Source: Rhodospirillaceae bacterium bin65 (GTDB taxonomy: Bacteria > Pseudomonadota > Alphaproteobacteria > Bin65). From it: a stretch of DNA of 64,000 nucleotides. How positions within the stretch are numbered: the first letter of the stretch is position 1; each line of letters opens with the position of its first letter. A model generated the notes under the pieces. That model was not told the origin of the DNA, made no database searches, and saw only the letters and a list, made by a program, of their open reading frames with translations. Shown piece by piece: positions 35,865 through 43,615 of this stretch. The stretch is from NCBI GenBank assembly GCA_002238725.1, contig MPMX01000009.1, positions 36,793 through 100,792 of the forward strand, in the 5' to 3' direction. A program made the position numbers and the translations under genes.

Positions 35865-36806
35865 ATGGAGATTTACGGCCTTTTCCTGTTTGCCGTCGGC
35901 TTCCTGACCATGGCGATGATCTATGCGGTCGCCAGCCTGGGCGTGAACATCAACTGGGGCTTCACCGGCCTGTTCAACGTCGGCGTGGCGGGATTCTTTG
36001 CGGTCGGGGCCTACAGTTCTGCGGTGCTGACCGCGCCGGAGAGCGTTCACCATATCGGCGGATTCGGCCTGCCGGTGCCGGTCGGCATCCTCGCCGCCAT
36101 GGTGCTGGCGGCCCTTGTCGCCTGGCCGGTCGGCAAGATCTGCCTGCGCCTGCGGTCCGACTACCTGGCGATCGCCACCATCGGCATCGCCGAAATCCTG
36201 CGCCTGACCTTCCGCAACTACCAGCCGCTGGGCGGCGGCCCGTTCGGCGTCAACAACATCCCGCGGCCGTTCGAGAGCCTGCCTACGCCGTGGGACCAGA
36301 TCGCCTTCCTGCTCCTGGTGGTGGCCATCGTCGGCGTCATCCTGTTCCTGGTGCAGCGGGCCTGGACGGCGCCCTGGGGCCGGGTGCTGCGGGCGATCCG
36401 CGAGAATGAGGACGCGGCCGAGGCGGCCGGCAAGGATGTCGAGAAATTCCGTCTCCAGGCCTTCATCCTCGGCTCGGCGCTGATGGGCCTGTTCGGCGCC
36501 CTGATGGCCCACTACGTCAAGATCATCAGCCCGGAGGGCACGGAGCCGCTGCTCGTCACCTTCCTGCCCTGGGTGATGCTGATCGTCGGCGGCGCGGGCA
36601 ACAACAGGGGCGCGGTGGTCGGCGCGATCTTGGTCTGGGGCCTGTGGACAATGACCGAGCTGCTGACCGGCCGCCTGCCCGACGACTGGGCGCTGCGCGT
36701 CGGCTATCTGCGCATCTTCCTGATCGGCCTGCTGCTCCAGGTCGTGCTGCAGAAATTCCCCGGCGGCCTGCTCCCCGAACGCCCGCCCACCGTGCCGCGG
36801 GATTGA
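35865..36806 (+). CDS. livM: Branched-chain amino acid-type ABC permease (LivM)
   Basis: Permease of 313 residues. Landmarks are NINWGFTGLFNVGVAGFFAV, LRSDYLAIATIGIAEILRL, AIRENEDAAEAAGKDVEKFR and VGGAGNNRGAVVGAILVWGL. The ATG follows the livH stop without a gap. No periplasmic binding protein (LivK/J) is encoded in this operon; it must be supplied from elsewhere, so the solute cannot be predicted. Confidence 0.93.
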   Translation: MEIYGLFLFAVGFLTMAMIYAVASLGVNINWGFTGLFNVGVAGFFAVGAYSSAVLTAPESVHHIGGFGLPVPVGILAAMVLAALVAWPVGKICLRLRSDYLAIATIGIAEILRLTFRNYQPLGGGPFGVNNIPRPFESLPTPWDQIAFLLLVVAIVGVILFLVQRAWTAPWGRVLRAIRENEDAAEAAGKDVEKFRLQAFILGSALMGLFGALMAHYVKIISPEGTEPLLVTFLPWVMLIVGGAGNNRGAVVGAILVWGLWTMTELLTGRLPDDWALRVGYLRIFLIGLLLQVVLQKFPGGLLPERPPTVPRD

Positions 36807-36901
36807 GGCCGGAAGGCGGCGCGGGCAGGAGCCGGCAACGGGACCGTTGCGCCCCGCCGCCCAGAGTGGCGCCGGGGGAGCGGCGCCCGAGGGAGCGGGG
36901 A

Positions 36902-36931
36902 TGTCATGAAATGTCATGATTTGTCCCGATC
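36902..36931 (+). repeat. TGTCATG 10-bp-period repeat array, copy a
   Basis: Boxes TGTCATG at 36902 and 36912 and a degenerate TGTCCCG at 36922, exactly 10 bp apart. Confidence 0.8.
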
Positions 36932-36983
36932 CGTGGCGATGTCCTCCTCCTTTGCGCCTTCACGGCCCGGCCTCACGACTTAG

Positions 36984-36997
36984 ACAGACCGGTCTGT
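36984..36997. promoter_or_regulatory. Perfect 14-bp palindrome resembling a TetR-family operator
   Basis: ACAGACCGGTCTGT, a perfect palindrome of the type bound by many TetR/AcrR regulators. No TetR gene lies next to it in the window, and both flanking genes point toward it, so its target is unclear. Confidence 0.4.
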
Positions 36998-37183
36998 ACA
37001 CCGTGTTTTTTTGCAATAGAGCCGCCGTCTCCGGCGCGAAATCCGCAGAAATCCGCCATTTCCGCTCCGGCGGCCGAACACAAACGGCGGCAAGCTGTGT
37101 ATAATTTCCCAGACTGGCCGCGCCGGACGGCCGCGCGGATGCCAAGGCGCGGCCGCGGCGCCGGAGGAGCGGCTTTCGGCATG

Positions 37184-37213
37184 TGCCGGGAAATGTCATG
37201 ACTTGTCATGTTC
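37184..37213 (+). repeat. TGTCATG 10-bp-period repeat array, copy b
   Basis: Boxes TGTCATG at 37194 and 37204; the preceding unit at 37184 is degenerate. Confidence 0.75.
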
Positions 37214-37281
37214 GGCTTCCGAGCCGTCCCGTTTGCCCGCATCCATCGTTCCGACCGGACGCCGAAGCCGCAAATCCCGCC

Positions 37282-37430
37282 CGTCATTCCGACCGGAGCC
37301 GCCCAAAGGGCCTGCCCTGAGCGAAGTCGAAGGGGCGGCGTGGTGGAGGAATCCCGTCGCCGGACTCCGAGGTCTGTCGTTGGGTTCGAGCCGAGACCCC
37401 TCCGCTCGCTTGCGCTCGGTCGGGATGACG
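37282..37430. repeat. 149-bp MITE-like inverted-repeat element
   Basis: Terminal inverted repeats CGTCATTCCGACCG and CGGTCGGGATGACG pair with one mismatch. Inside is the CCTGAGCGAAGTCGAAGGGG sequence also present twice at 53245-53393. No transposase gene and no clear target duplication were seen. Confidence 0.6.
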
Positions 37431-37449
37431 GTCGAGGGAGGCCGGGAGG

Positions 37450-37469
37450 TGTCATGAAATGTCATGTTC
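37450..37469 (+). repeat. TGTCATG 10-bp-period repeat array, copy c
   Basis: Boxes TGTCATG at 37450 and 37460. Confidence 0.75.
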
Positions 37470-37518
37470 CTCCGTTTCCGGCCGAATTCCGGGCTTCGAT
37501 GCGTTCCCCCTCCCCTTC

Positions 37519-37546
37519 GGGGTGGGGGGTGGGGGGGGGGGGTGGT
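37519..37546 (+). repeat. G-rich tract with possible G-quadruplex
   Basis: Runs of four, six and twelve G, separated by single T residues, on the + strand. At least four G runs are available for a quadruplex. It lies between array copies c and d. Confidence 0.7.
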
Positions 37547-37691
37547 CCGGGGCGTGCTGGACGCCTCCCGCGCCGCCGACGTTGCCGCAGACCTTGAACC
37601 CCGCATCGACGCGCTGGCAGACGACCCCTCCCCTTGCCCCTCCCCCAAGGGGAGGGGGATTCGAGCGGCGCCCTTGGGGGATGTGCGGCAG

Positions 37692-37721
37692 TGTCAGGAA
37701 TTGTCAGGATTTGTCATGCCG
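37692..37721 (+). repeat. TGTCATG 10-bp-period repeat array, copy d
   Basis: Boxes TGTCAGG at 37692 and 37702 and TGTCATG at 37712, 10 bp apart. Confidence 0.8.
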
Positions 37722-37846
37722 CCCGCCAGGCGCCCAGCCGGACCGGCCGGCCGCGCCCTGCGGCGTTATCGGTGTTGTTCATATAATGTTCCGGATTTCC
37801 GGAACAAGGCCCCCGGCGATTTTTTCGCCTGCGCCGCCGGTAGGGT

Positions 37847-40081
37847 CTACTCCGCAGCCGCCTTGGAGACGTCGGCGACGGGATTGATCGCCGGCGCGAC
37901 ATAGGGGCTGGCGGCGGTTTCGCCGCCTTTTTCGCCGGCCGGCGGGGTCGCGGTGTAGTGGGCCGGGGCAGGTTCGCCGCGCTGCTTGCGTTCCCAGGCC
38001 TCGGCCGGCGTTTCCAGAAGTTCGGCAGCGGCCAGCGCCGCCTTGCGGTCGACCGGGTAGGGCGTGCCGCCGGCATCCGGCGGCGGCATCATGTTGGCGT
38101 GGTAGTAGGCCATCTTCTGCTTGGCCGGATCGACGACGCGGGACGGATCGATGTCGCGCCGGTTGGTGCCGACCCGCGGCTCGACGGCGATGTCGTCGAT
38201 GATTTCGTGGTCGAACCACCATTTCTTGGCCGGATTGCGCTTGCCGTTGCCCAGCTTGTCGTCGGCCCAGGCGGCGATCGGCACCATGAGCGGCTTCAGG
38301 AACATCGCATTGACGCCCAGCCAGCTGGCGACCCGGGTGGCGATCGGGCCGTCGGCGTCCACCACCTTGTTGATCGGGCAGGTCTTCATGCAGCGCCCGC
38401 AGGCTGCGCCCTTCATGTTGGTGAGGCGATAGCGGGTGCAGCGCTCGGCGTCCGGCTTCCACATCTCATAGCCGTTGAACATCACCTTGTCGCCGAAGGG
38501 GATGGCGTCGCACGGGCATTCGCGGGCGCATTTCAGGCAGTTGTTGCAGAAATACTGGAGGCCGAAATCGATCGGCTTGTCGGGCTTGAGCGGCATGTCC
38601 GTGGTCAGGACGACCGATTTGAAACGCGGGCCGACGAAAGGATTGAGGACCAGTTCGCCGATCCTGCTGAGCTCGCCCAGGCCGGCCCACAGGATCACGG
38701 GGATTTGCAGCACGTCGCTGTCGGCGTTGGTCTGTGAGCGGGCGGGGAAGCCCCGGCCGCGCATGAATTCGGCCATCACGCCGGCAATCTCGGCGCCGCG
38801 CAGATAACCGCGCATGGATTGGGTGCCGGAGATCCAGTCGTCGCCGCTGGCGCCTTCCATCGTGTCGTAGCCCTGGTCGATCAGCATCGCGACGGCGTAT
38901 TTGTGATAGGGCTCGATCGGCCGTCCGTCTTCCTTGTGGGAGAACCAGGCGTAGCGCGGGATTTCGCAGATGCCGGTCAGGTCGGAGCCCAGATGGTAGG
39001 ACAGCGCCTTGATCGCCCTGCTGTTGGCTTCGGCGTCGGCGAGCGCGCCGGTGTCGACGTCGGCGGCATCGCCGCCCTGGTGCGGCACCAGGGAGCGGAT
39101 GACGTTCAGCAGGCTCTTGGACGACGGGTGCTTGAAGGAAAACCGCGAGCGTTCCTTCTGCGATTTCGCGCCCAGGTCGCCCTGGAGGCCGCGTTCGAAG
39201 AAGGCGGCGCGTTTCGGCACCCTCGGCACCTCGTCGTCGAGGATCAGGGTGGTCGGCCGGTCGACCTCCTTCACCTGCTCCATCGGGTAGTTGCTGTAGT
39301 GGGACGGCCGGCGCGCGCGCCGGTTGCGCTCCCGGCCCGAGGTCGCGCCGTTCAGTCCCCACCAGTAGCGCAGGCCGCGCCCGTCCGCCGCCGAGGCGGC
39401 GAGCGGCCGGTCGGTCGCCAGAGCGTATTCCGTCGTCACGACCGCCAGCGAGAAGGAGCTGCCGAGATAGGGATTGACCAGCCCGTCGTTCTGCCGGACG
39501 GCCAGACCCGCCATGACGGCCAGCCGTTCGGCATCGGTCCGCCGGTGGCCGGCAACGTCGGCCGCGGCGGCAAAGCCCATCGCCCGGATATGCCGCGCGA
39601 CGACGACGGCGATCTCGGCCGCCCGCATATCGGAGGTCTCGCGCACCGCCGGCGCGACCCAGCCCTGGGCGATAGTCTCCGGCTCCGGCACCTTGCCGTC
39701 CTCGATCAGCAGGACGACGGCATGGCTGTGGGGCAGGGGCTCCACGCCCTCCAGCCAGGCGTTCGGCGCCATCTCGCAGATGCCGACCATCGCGGAGTCC
39801 ATGAAACAGGCCATGCCCTTGACGTCCCCGGCTCGGGCCTCGGGATCGTCGGGCACCGGCGCGCGCGCCGCGGCGGCTTCCTGATCGGCGGAGGCCGCGA
39901 AAATATCCCGGTACTTCAGCGCCGCCGCCGCCAGCGGCGCATCGCCGGCCGCATCCTGCGGCGCCGGACTGCGCGGCCGGTCCCGCTCCGCGGCGAGGAT
40001 CGCGTCGTCCCGGGGCAGGGTCTCGAGCGGATAGGTGCCCAGCGAGAAAGCGCGATCCCTGGAGCGGGCGTGAAAGAACAT
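37847..40081 (-). CDS. Large soluble reductive dehalogenase (RdhA family) with duplicated domain
   Basis: Reductive dehalogenase-like protein of 744 residues, expected to bind cobalamin and two 4Fe-4S clusters and remove halogen from an organohalide. The cluster motifs are Cys512-515-518-522 (CNNCLKCAREC) and Cys561-564-568 (CGRCMKTCP) with Cys548 nearby. The region before them (GSDLTGICEIPRYAW, KYAVAMLIDQGYD, GYLRGAEIAGVMAEF, VLNPFVGPRFKSVVLTTDMP) is the catalytic fold. The N-terminal half repeats this fold without clusters (DSAMVGICEMAPNAW, HAVVLLIEDGK, DMRAAEIAVVVARHIRAMGF, VNPYLGSSFSLAVVTTEYAL), as in oxygen-tolerant catabolic members. There is no TAT signal or RdhB anchor, so it should be cytoplasmic. 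A Pro/Ala-rich tail ends it. The ATG follows AAGGGAG; a VOC gene is just upstream. Confidence 0.88.
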   Translation of the reverse strand: MFFHARSRDRAFSLGTYPLETLPRDDAILAAERDRPRSPAPQDAAGDAPLAAAALKYRDIFAASADQEAAAARAPVPDDPEARAGDVKGMACFMDSAMVGICEMAPNAWLEGVEPLPHSHAVVLLIEDGKVPEPETIAQGWVAPAVRETSDMRAAEIAVVVARHIRAMGFAAAADVAGHRRTDAERLAVMAGLAVRQNDGLVNPYLGSSFSLAVVTTEYALATDRPLAASAADGRGLRYWWGLNGATSGRERNRRARRPSHYSNYPMEQVKEVDRPTTLILDDEVPRVPKRAAFFERGLQGDLGAKSQKERSRFSFKHPSSKSLLNVIRSLVPHQGGDAADVDTGALADAEANSRAIKALSYHLGSDLTGICEIPRYAWFSHKEDGRPIEPYHKYAVAMLIDQGYDTMEGASGDDWISGTQSMRGYLRGAEIAGVMAEFMRGRGFPARSQTNADSDVLQIPVILWAGLGELSRIGELVLNPFVGPRFKSVVLTTDMPLKPDKPIDFGLQYFCNNCLKCARECPCDAIPFGDKVMFNGYEMWKPDAERCTRYRLTNMKGAACGRCMKTCPINKVVDADGPIATRVASWLGVNAMFLKPLMVPIAAWADDKLGNGKRNPAKKWWFDHEIIDDIAVEPRVGTNRRDIDPSRVVDPAKQKMAYYHANMMPPPDAGGTPYPVDRKAALAAAELLETPAEAWERKQRGEPAPAHYTATPPAGEKGGETAASPYVAPAINPVADVSKAAAE

Positions 40082-40149
40082 GGCGATACTCCCTTCTCGC
40101 CGGGCGTTACGGCCGCCCTGCGCAACCCTGTTTTCGGATGCCGGAAACC

Positions 40150-40683
40150 CTACGCCGCAACAGTGCGTTTCTCTTCGGTCCAGGCGTCGAGCTCGGTGCG
40201 TGCGCTGGCCCGGGCATGGGCGATATAGTCGGCTTCCTCGTCCGCCAGCTCGTGGGTCAGCTCCAGCCGGTAGCCGTTCGGATCGAAAAAGTAGATCGAC
40301 TGGACGAATTTATGGTCCGTCAGACCGATGACGTGGACGCCGTGGGCCTCGAGCCGGCTCTTGGCCTGCAGCACCTCGTCGACCGAATTCATGTGCAGCG
40401 CTATGTGGTTGCACCAGGAAGGCGTGTTCGGCGACAGGTCGGCGGCCTGGTTGTCGCCCAGGTCGAAAAAGGCGACGGCCGAGCCGTCCGGCATGCCGAA
40501 GAAGAGATGGACATACGGGTCACACTGGCCGGTCGAGGGCACGCTGTCCGCCCGGATGACGTGGATCAATGGCAGGCCGAGGATATCCTCGTAGAAATGG
40601 CGGGTTTCCTCGCCGTCGCGGCATTTGTAGGCCCAGTGGTGCAGCCGCTCGATCGGCGGCATCTCCGGCACGTTGGTGGTCAT
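40150..40683 (-). CDS. VOC-superfamily protein (glyoxalase / ring-cleavage dioxygenase fold)
   Basis: 177-residue vicinal-oxygen-chelate protein. Putative metal ligands are His in IERLHHWAYKC, His in SWCNHIALHM and Glu in FFDPNGYRLELTHE. Proteins of this type cleave catechols or act as glyoxalase- or lyase-like enzymes. ATG at 40683 with AGGAG upstream is chosen over a longer in-frame start. The gene ends 68 bp before the dehalogenase start on the same strand. A joint role in breakdown of a halogenated aromatic is suggested by this order, but not shown. Confidence 0.82.
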   Translation of the reverse strand: MTTNVPEMPPIERLHHWAYKCRDGEETRHFYEDILGLPLIHVIRADSVPSTGQCDPYVHLFFGMPDGSAVAFFDLGDNQAADLSPNTPSWCNHIALHMNSVDEVLQAKSRLEAHGVHVIGLTDHKFVQSIYFFDPNGYRLELTHELADEEADYIAHARASARTELDAWTEEKRTVAA

Positions 40684-40952
40684 GGCAAGGGGCTCCTGCG
40701 TTTCCGCCCGCAGTATGCCGCAACCGTACGCAAAACGCCAACGGCGCCCGCCCGGGCCGGTCGGCGTCCCCGGAAACTGCGGCCTGCGAGAGTGCGCCTC
40801 CTGACGCACGGCAGTATCGCGACGGGCCGGGTTTGCTTACTTTGCGATGTCGATGCTGATGAAAAGCAATTGCAACCCGGCGGCCTTTGCCAATTCGGTC
40901 GTGAGAGCCGTGCTGTCCCGGAACCCATGACGATCGCGTGCGACAGGTGGCA

Positions 40953-41351
40953 ATGGACCGGAATACAGGCCGATCCGGAATGACTCCGCGGCGGGCCGTA
41001 TGGTTTGCCGTCGGCTTCGCGGCGCTCGCGCTTGCCGCGTTGGGCGCCGTGCTGCCGCTGCTGCCGACGACTCCGTTTCTCCTGGTCGCGGCGTACGCCT
41101 TCGCCCGATCCTCCAGGCGCTGGCATGCATGGCTTGTTTCCCATCGGGTATTCGGGCCGATCATCAGGGACTGGCGCGAACACCGCGCCATCGACCGGCG
41201 GGCCAAGATCGTCGGCGTGGCGTCGATGGCCGCGGTTCTGGCGGTATCGGTGGCGACAGGCGTCGGTCCGGTCATCCTTGCAGTGCAGGCGGTCGTCCTG
41301 AGCGCGTCGGCGGCCTTCGTGCTGTCGCGGCCGTCGCCGCCGGACCGCTGA
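40953..41351 (+). CDS. YbaN/DUF454 family membrane protein
   Basis: Small inner-membrane protein (132 residues from this start) with the DUF454 pattern: AVLPLLPTTPFLLVAAYAFA, RSSRRWHAWLVSHRVFGPII, RDWREHRAI, then two C-terminal helices. Function unknown. The start is uncertain: GTG 40938, ATG 40953 and ATG 40980 are in frame. Confidence 0.8.
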   Translation: MDRNTGRSGMTPRRAVWFAVGFAALALAALGAVLPLLPTTPFLLVAAYAFARSSRRWHAWLVSHRVFGPIIRDWREHRAIDRRAKIVGVASMAAVLAVSVATGVGPVILAVQAVVLSASAAFVLSRPSPPDR

Positions 41352-41580
41352 CGCGGCCGCCCGGCCGGGAGATGCACGAAACGCAGACCGGCAAACATTC
41401 CCGGTTTCAGGCAGGTCCAGGCGCGGCGCGAATTGCCGGCGACGGCGATTCGGATCGCGGCCGGGCAATTGAGCAATATTCCGCGAAATTCGTGGAATTG
41501 CTTCAATGTGCACCGGCTTGGCGACAGCCGACCGATGCCGTATGTGTCCGCGCGGCACCATGAGCGAGGGGCGACGGCCG

Positions 41581-42000
41581 ATGCGGGAATACCGGAACGA
41601 GATCAGGGTGGAGTGGGCGCATTGCGATGCGGCCGGCATCGTCTTCTATCCGTATTTCTACACCTGGTTCGACCAGGCGACGGAGCGGCTGTTTTCCGCC
41701 AACGGGCTGTCCTACCCCGAGATGGCGCGCGATTTCGACGTAAGCGGCATGCCGCTGCTGGAGACCGGCGCGACGTTCCGCAACGCCTGCCGGCTCGGCA
41801 ACGTCCTGACCATGGCCAGCCATGTCAGCGAATGGGCCGGCAAGACCTTCACGGTCAGCCATGCGCTCACCCATGCCGACGGCCGCCCGGCCCTGGAAGG
41901 CTTCGAAAAGCGGGTCTGGGTGACGTCGGCGCCCGACCGCCCGGCCGGCATCAAGGCGGTCCCGGTCCCCGAAGAGGTCAGGGCGCGCTTCGTGGATTGA
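41581..42000 (+). CDS. Hotdog-fold acyl-CoA thioesterase (4-hydroxybenzoyl-CoA thioesterase family)
   Basis: 139-residue thioesterase. The family signature is EWAHCDAAGIVFYPYFYTWF with the catalytic Asp, and GNVLTMASHVSEWAGKTFTV follows. It hydrolyses aromatic or medium-chain acyl-CoA in the cytoplasm. The ATG at 41581 has GAGGGGCG about 9 bases upstream; an in-frame ATG at 41560 is also possible. It stands between YbaN and the end of the convergent chaC gene. Confidence 0.85.
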   Translation: MREYRNEIRVEWAHCDAAGIVFYPYFYTWFDQATERLFSANGLSYPEMARDFDVSGMPLLETGATFRNACRLGNVLTMASHVSEWAGKTFTVSHALTHADGRPALEGFEKRVWVTSAPDRPAGIKAVPVPEEVRARFVD

Positions 42001-42019
42001 TTCTGCTCGAAGGGCGCTC

Positions 42020-42679
42020 TCAGCCTTCCAGCTCTCGCACCATTTCCAGCAGCGCTTCCAGTTCGGCATCCGGTTCGCCCGATGCGGCGAGGTGGGTCAC
42101 GACATTCGCCAGATAGTCTGCGCAGGGGCCGAACTTGCCCGCCGCGCCGGCGATGATTCGCGCTTTCTGAGCGTCGCTGAGCGGCGGGCAATATTGCGGA
42201 TGATCGGGATCGGCGATGAAGGTGAGGGCGGTAAACGGCGCGTTCTCCGCCGGGCCGTGCGCCGTTGGCGTGAGGGTCACCCAGACCGGGCGATAGACGC
42301 CGGAATACATCTCCCGCCCCCACAGCATTTCCAGGTCCTGCGCTTCCGTTTCCGGGTCGATCCTCATGGCAATGCCGCGGCAGTTGGCGCCCGCCTTGGC
42401 TTCCAGCCCGAGACCGAGGCCGGGGCGCTCCGGCGTGCCGCGGGCGGACATGGTCCAGAAGCAGAAGGCGCGATGGTAGCCCGCCAGCAGGGCGTGGCGG
42501 CTTTCCGCCGGCGCGAAACCGGGATTCCAGATCAGCGAACCGTAGCCGAACACCCAGACCGGTCCCGCCGGGCGTCGCTTCATCGTGGCATGGCGGCTGG
42601 CGATCCGCGCCGCATCGTCCAGCACCGGCGGCCTCCCGGCCGGCCAGGGGATATCGTCGCCGGAAGACGTGCCGGGCAT
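42020..42679 (-). CDS. chaC: Glutathione-specific gamma-glutamylcyclotransferase (ChaC-like)
   Basis: 219-residue ChaC-family enzyme that splits glutathione to 5-oxoproline and Cys-Gly. The substrate-binding VFGYGSLIWNPGF and the catalytic Glu region MLWGREMYSGVYRPVW are present, with the later ADYLANVVTHL. It begins 4 bp after the alpha/beta hydrolase gene, so it is the last gene of the long leftward operon. About 40 N-terminal residues precede the domain; an internal Met may be the real start. Confidence 0.9.
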   Translation of the reverse strand: MPGTSSGDDIPWPAGRPPVLDDAARIASRHATMKRRPAGPVWVFGYGSLIWNPGFAPAESRHALLAGYHRAFCFWTMSARGTPERPGLGLGLEAKAGANCRGIAMRIDPETEAQDLEMLWGREMYSGVYRPVWVTLTPTAHGPAENAPFTALTFIADPDHPQYCPPLSDAQKARIIAGAAGKFGPCADYLANVVTHLAASGEPDAELEALLEMVRELEG

Positions 42680-42683
42680 CGGC

Positions 42684-43610
42684 CTACAGCAGGCCCATCA
42701 TGCCCAGGCAGCTGCGCAGGATCGCGCTGCGGCTGTCGGCGAAGCCGTCAGCCATCTCGAAATGGTTGGCGCCGGCAATCTCCATGGCTTCGGCCCGATG
42801 GCCGCGGGTCCACAGGGCTTCGGCGAAGGCGCGCGACTGGCGGCGGAATTCGTCCAGCTCGCCGCTGCCCCAGAACAGCGCCAGCTTCGGCAGCCGGTCC
42901 GGGATGTTGTGGATCGGGCTCAGCCGCCGCGCCGCGACCTCGTCGAGGTGGACATAGCTGTTGCGCGCCGACAGGCGCACCGGCTCCAGATCGTACATGC
43001 CGCTGACCAGCACCGCACCCTTGATGACGTCTTCCGGCAGGCCGGCCCGCGCGCGCCAGCCAGCCTGCACCAGCGTTCCGCCGACATGGGCGCCGGAGGA
43101 GTGGCCGCAGACATAGAGCCGGTCGGGATCGCCGCCGAAGCTGCGCGCATTGCGCCACAGCCAGGTCAGCGCCGCCCGGTTCTGGCGCACCTGTTCGTCG
43201 AGGCTGACGTCCGGCAGCAGGGAGAAATCGGTGACGACCCAGGCTGCGCCCGCCGCGGCGAACGGCCCGGCCGGATAGCTGAAACTGTCTTTGGAGAGCG
43301 CCTTCCAGGCCCCGCCGTGGACAAACAGCATGACGGGCACGCCATCCGCGCCGTTCTCTGCCGGGAAGATATCGAGGGTTTCCGCCGGCCCGCCGCCATA
43401 GGGTACGGAAAGCCGGCAGGCCGGCGCCGCGCGCGCCCGTGCGCTCTCCGCGTTCCAGGCGTCGAGATAGCCGCCGATATCCGGCACCAGCGTCGCCTGA
43501 TCGTACTGGGCGTCCAGTTCCGCCTGGCTGTAATCGCGATAAACCGGGATTGCGGGGGCGGCCGGGGCAGGGGGATCGGCCGGGCTGCCGGGGGGTATGG
43601 TGGGCGGCAT
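42684..43610 (-). CDS. Arylformamidase-like alpha/beta hydrolase
   Basis: 308-residue alpha/beta hydrolase of the kynurenine-formamidase type. The oxyanion motif HGGAWKALSKDSF, nucleophile Ser in CGHSSGAHVGG and the catalytic His in GANHFEMADGF are visible, with YDQATLVPDIGGYLDAWNAE and PYGGGPAETLDIFP typical of this branch. ATG at 43610 is used; the frame stays open much further upstream but overlaps the next gene. It probably hydrolyses an N-formyl or ester substrate. It lies in the transporter operon, 5 bp after the second hydrolase. Confidence 0.85.
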   Translation of the reverse strand: MPPTIPPGSPADPPAPAAPAIPVYRDYSQAELDAQYDQATLVPDIGGYLDAWNAESARARAAPACRLSVPYGGGPAETLDIFPAENGADGVPVMLFVHGGAWKALSKDSFSYPAGPFAAAGAAWVVTDFSLLPDVSLDEQVRQNRAALTWLWRNARSFGGDPDRLYVCGHSSGAHVGGTLVQAGWRARAGLPEDVIKGAVLVSGMYDLEPVRLSARNSYVHLDEVAARRLSPIHNIPDRLPKLALFWGSGELDEFRRQSRAFAEALWTRGHRAEAMEIAGANHFEMADGFADSRSAILRSCLGMMGLL

Positions 43611-43615
43611 CGGCG

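Larger units (their letters stand above)
36807..37846. other. Repeat-rich convergent intergenic region
   Basis: 1040 bp between the ends of livM and the dehalogenase gene with no supported gene. It holds four copies of a 10-bp-period TGTCATG repeat array, a TetR-type palindrome, a 149-bp inverted-repeat element, a C/G-rich stretch with a 12-base G run and small C/G hairpins (for example near 37625-37660). The open frames here are chance frames through repeat DNA. Confidence 0.7.

Noticed and set aside
34815..36917. Minus-strand open frame of 700 codons opposite livH/livM
   Set aside because: Antisense of two conserved permeases; low-complexity translation.
37100..37105. Perfect TATAAT in the convergent intergenic region
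   Set aside because: No -35 box at a sensible distance and no gene downstream on that strand.
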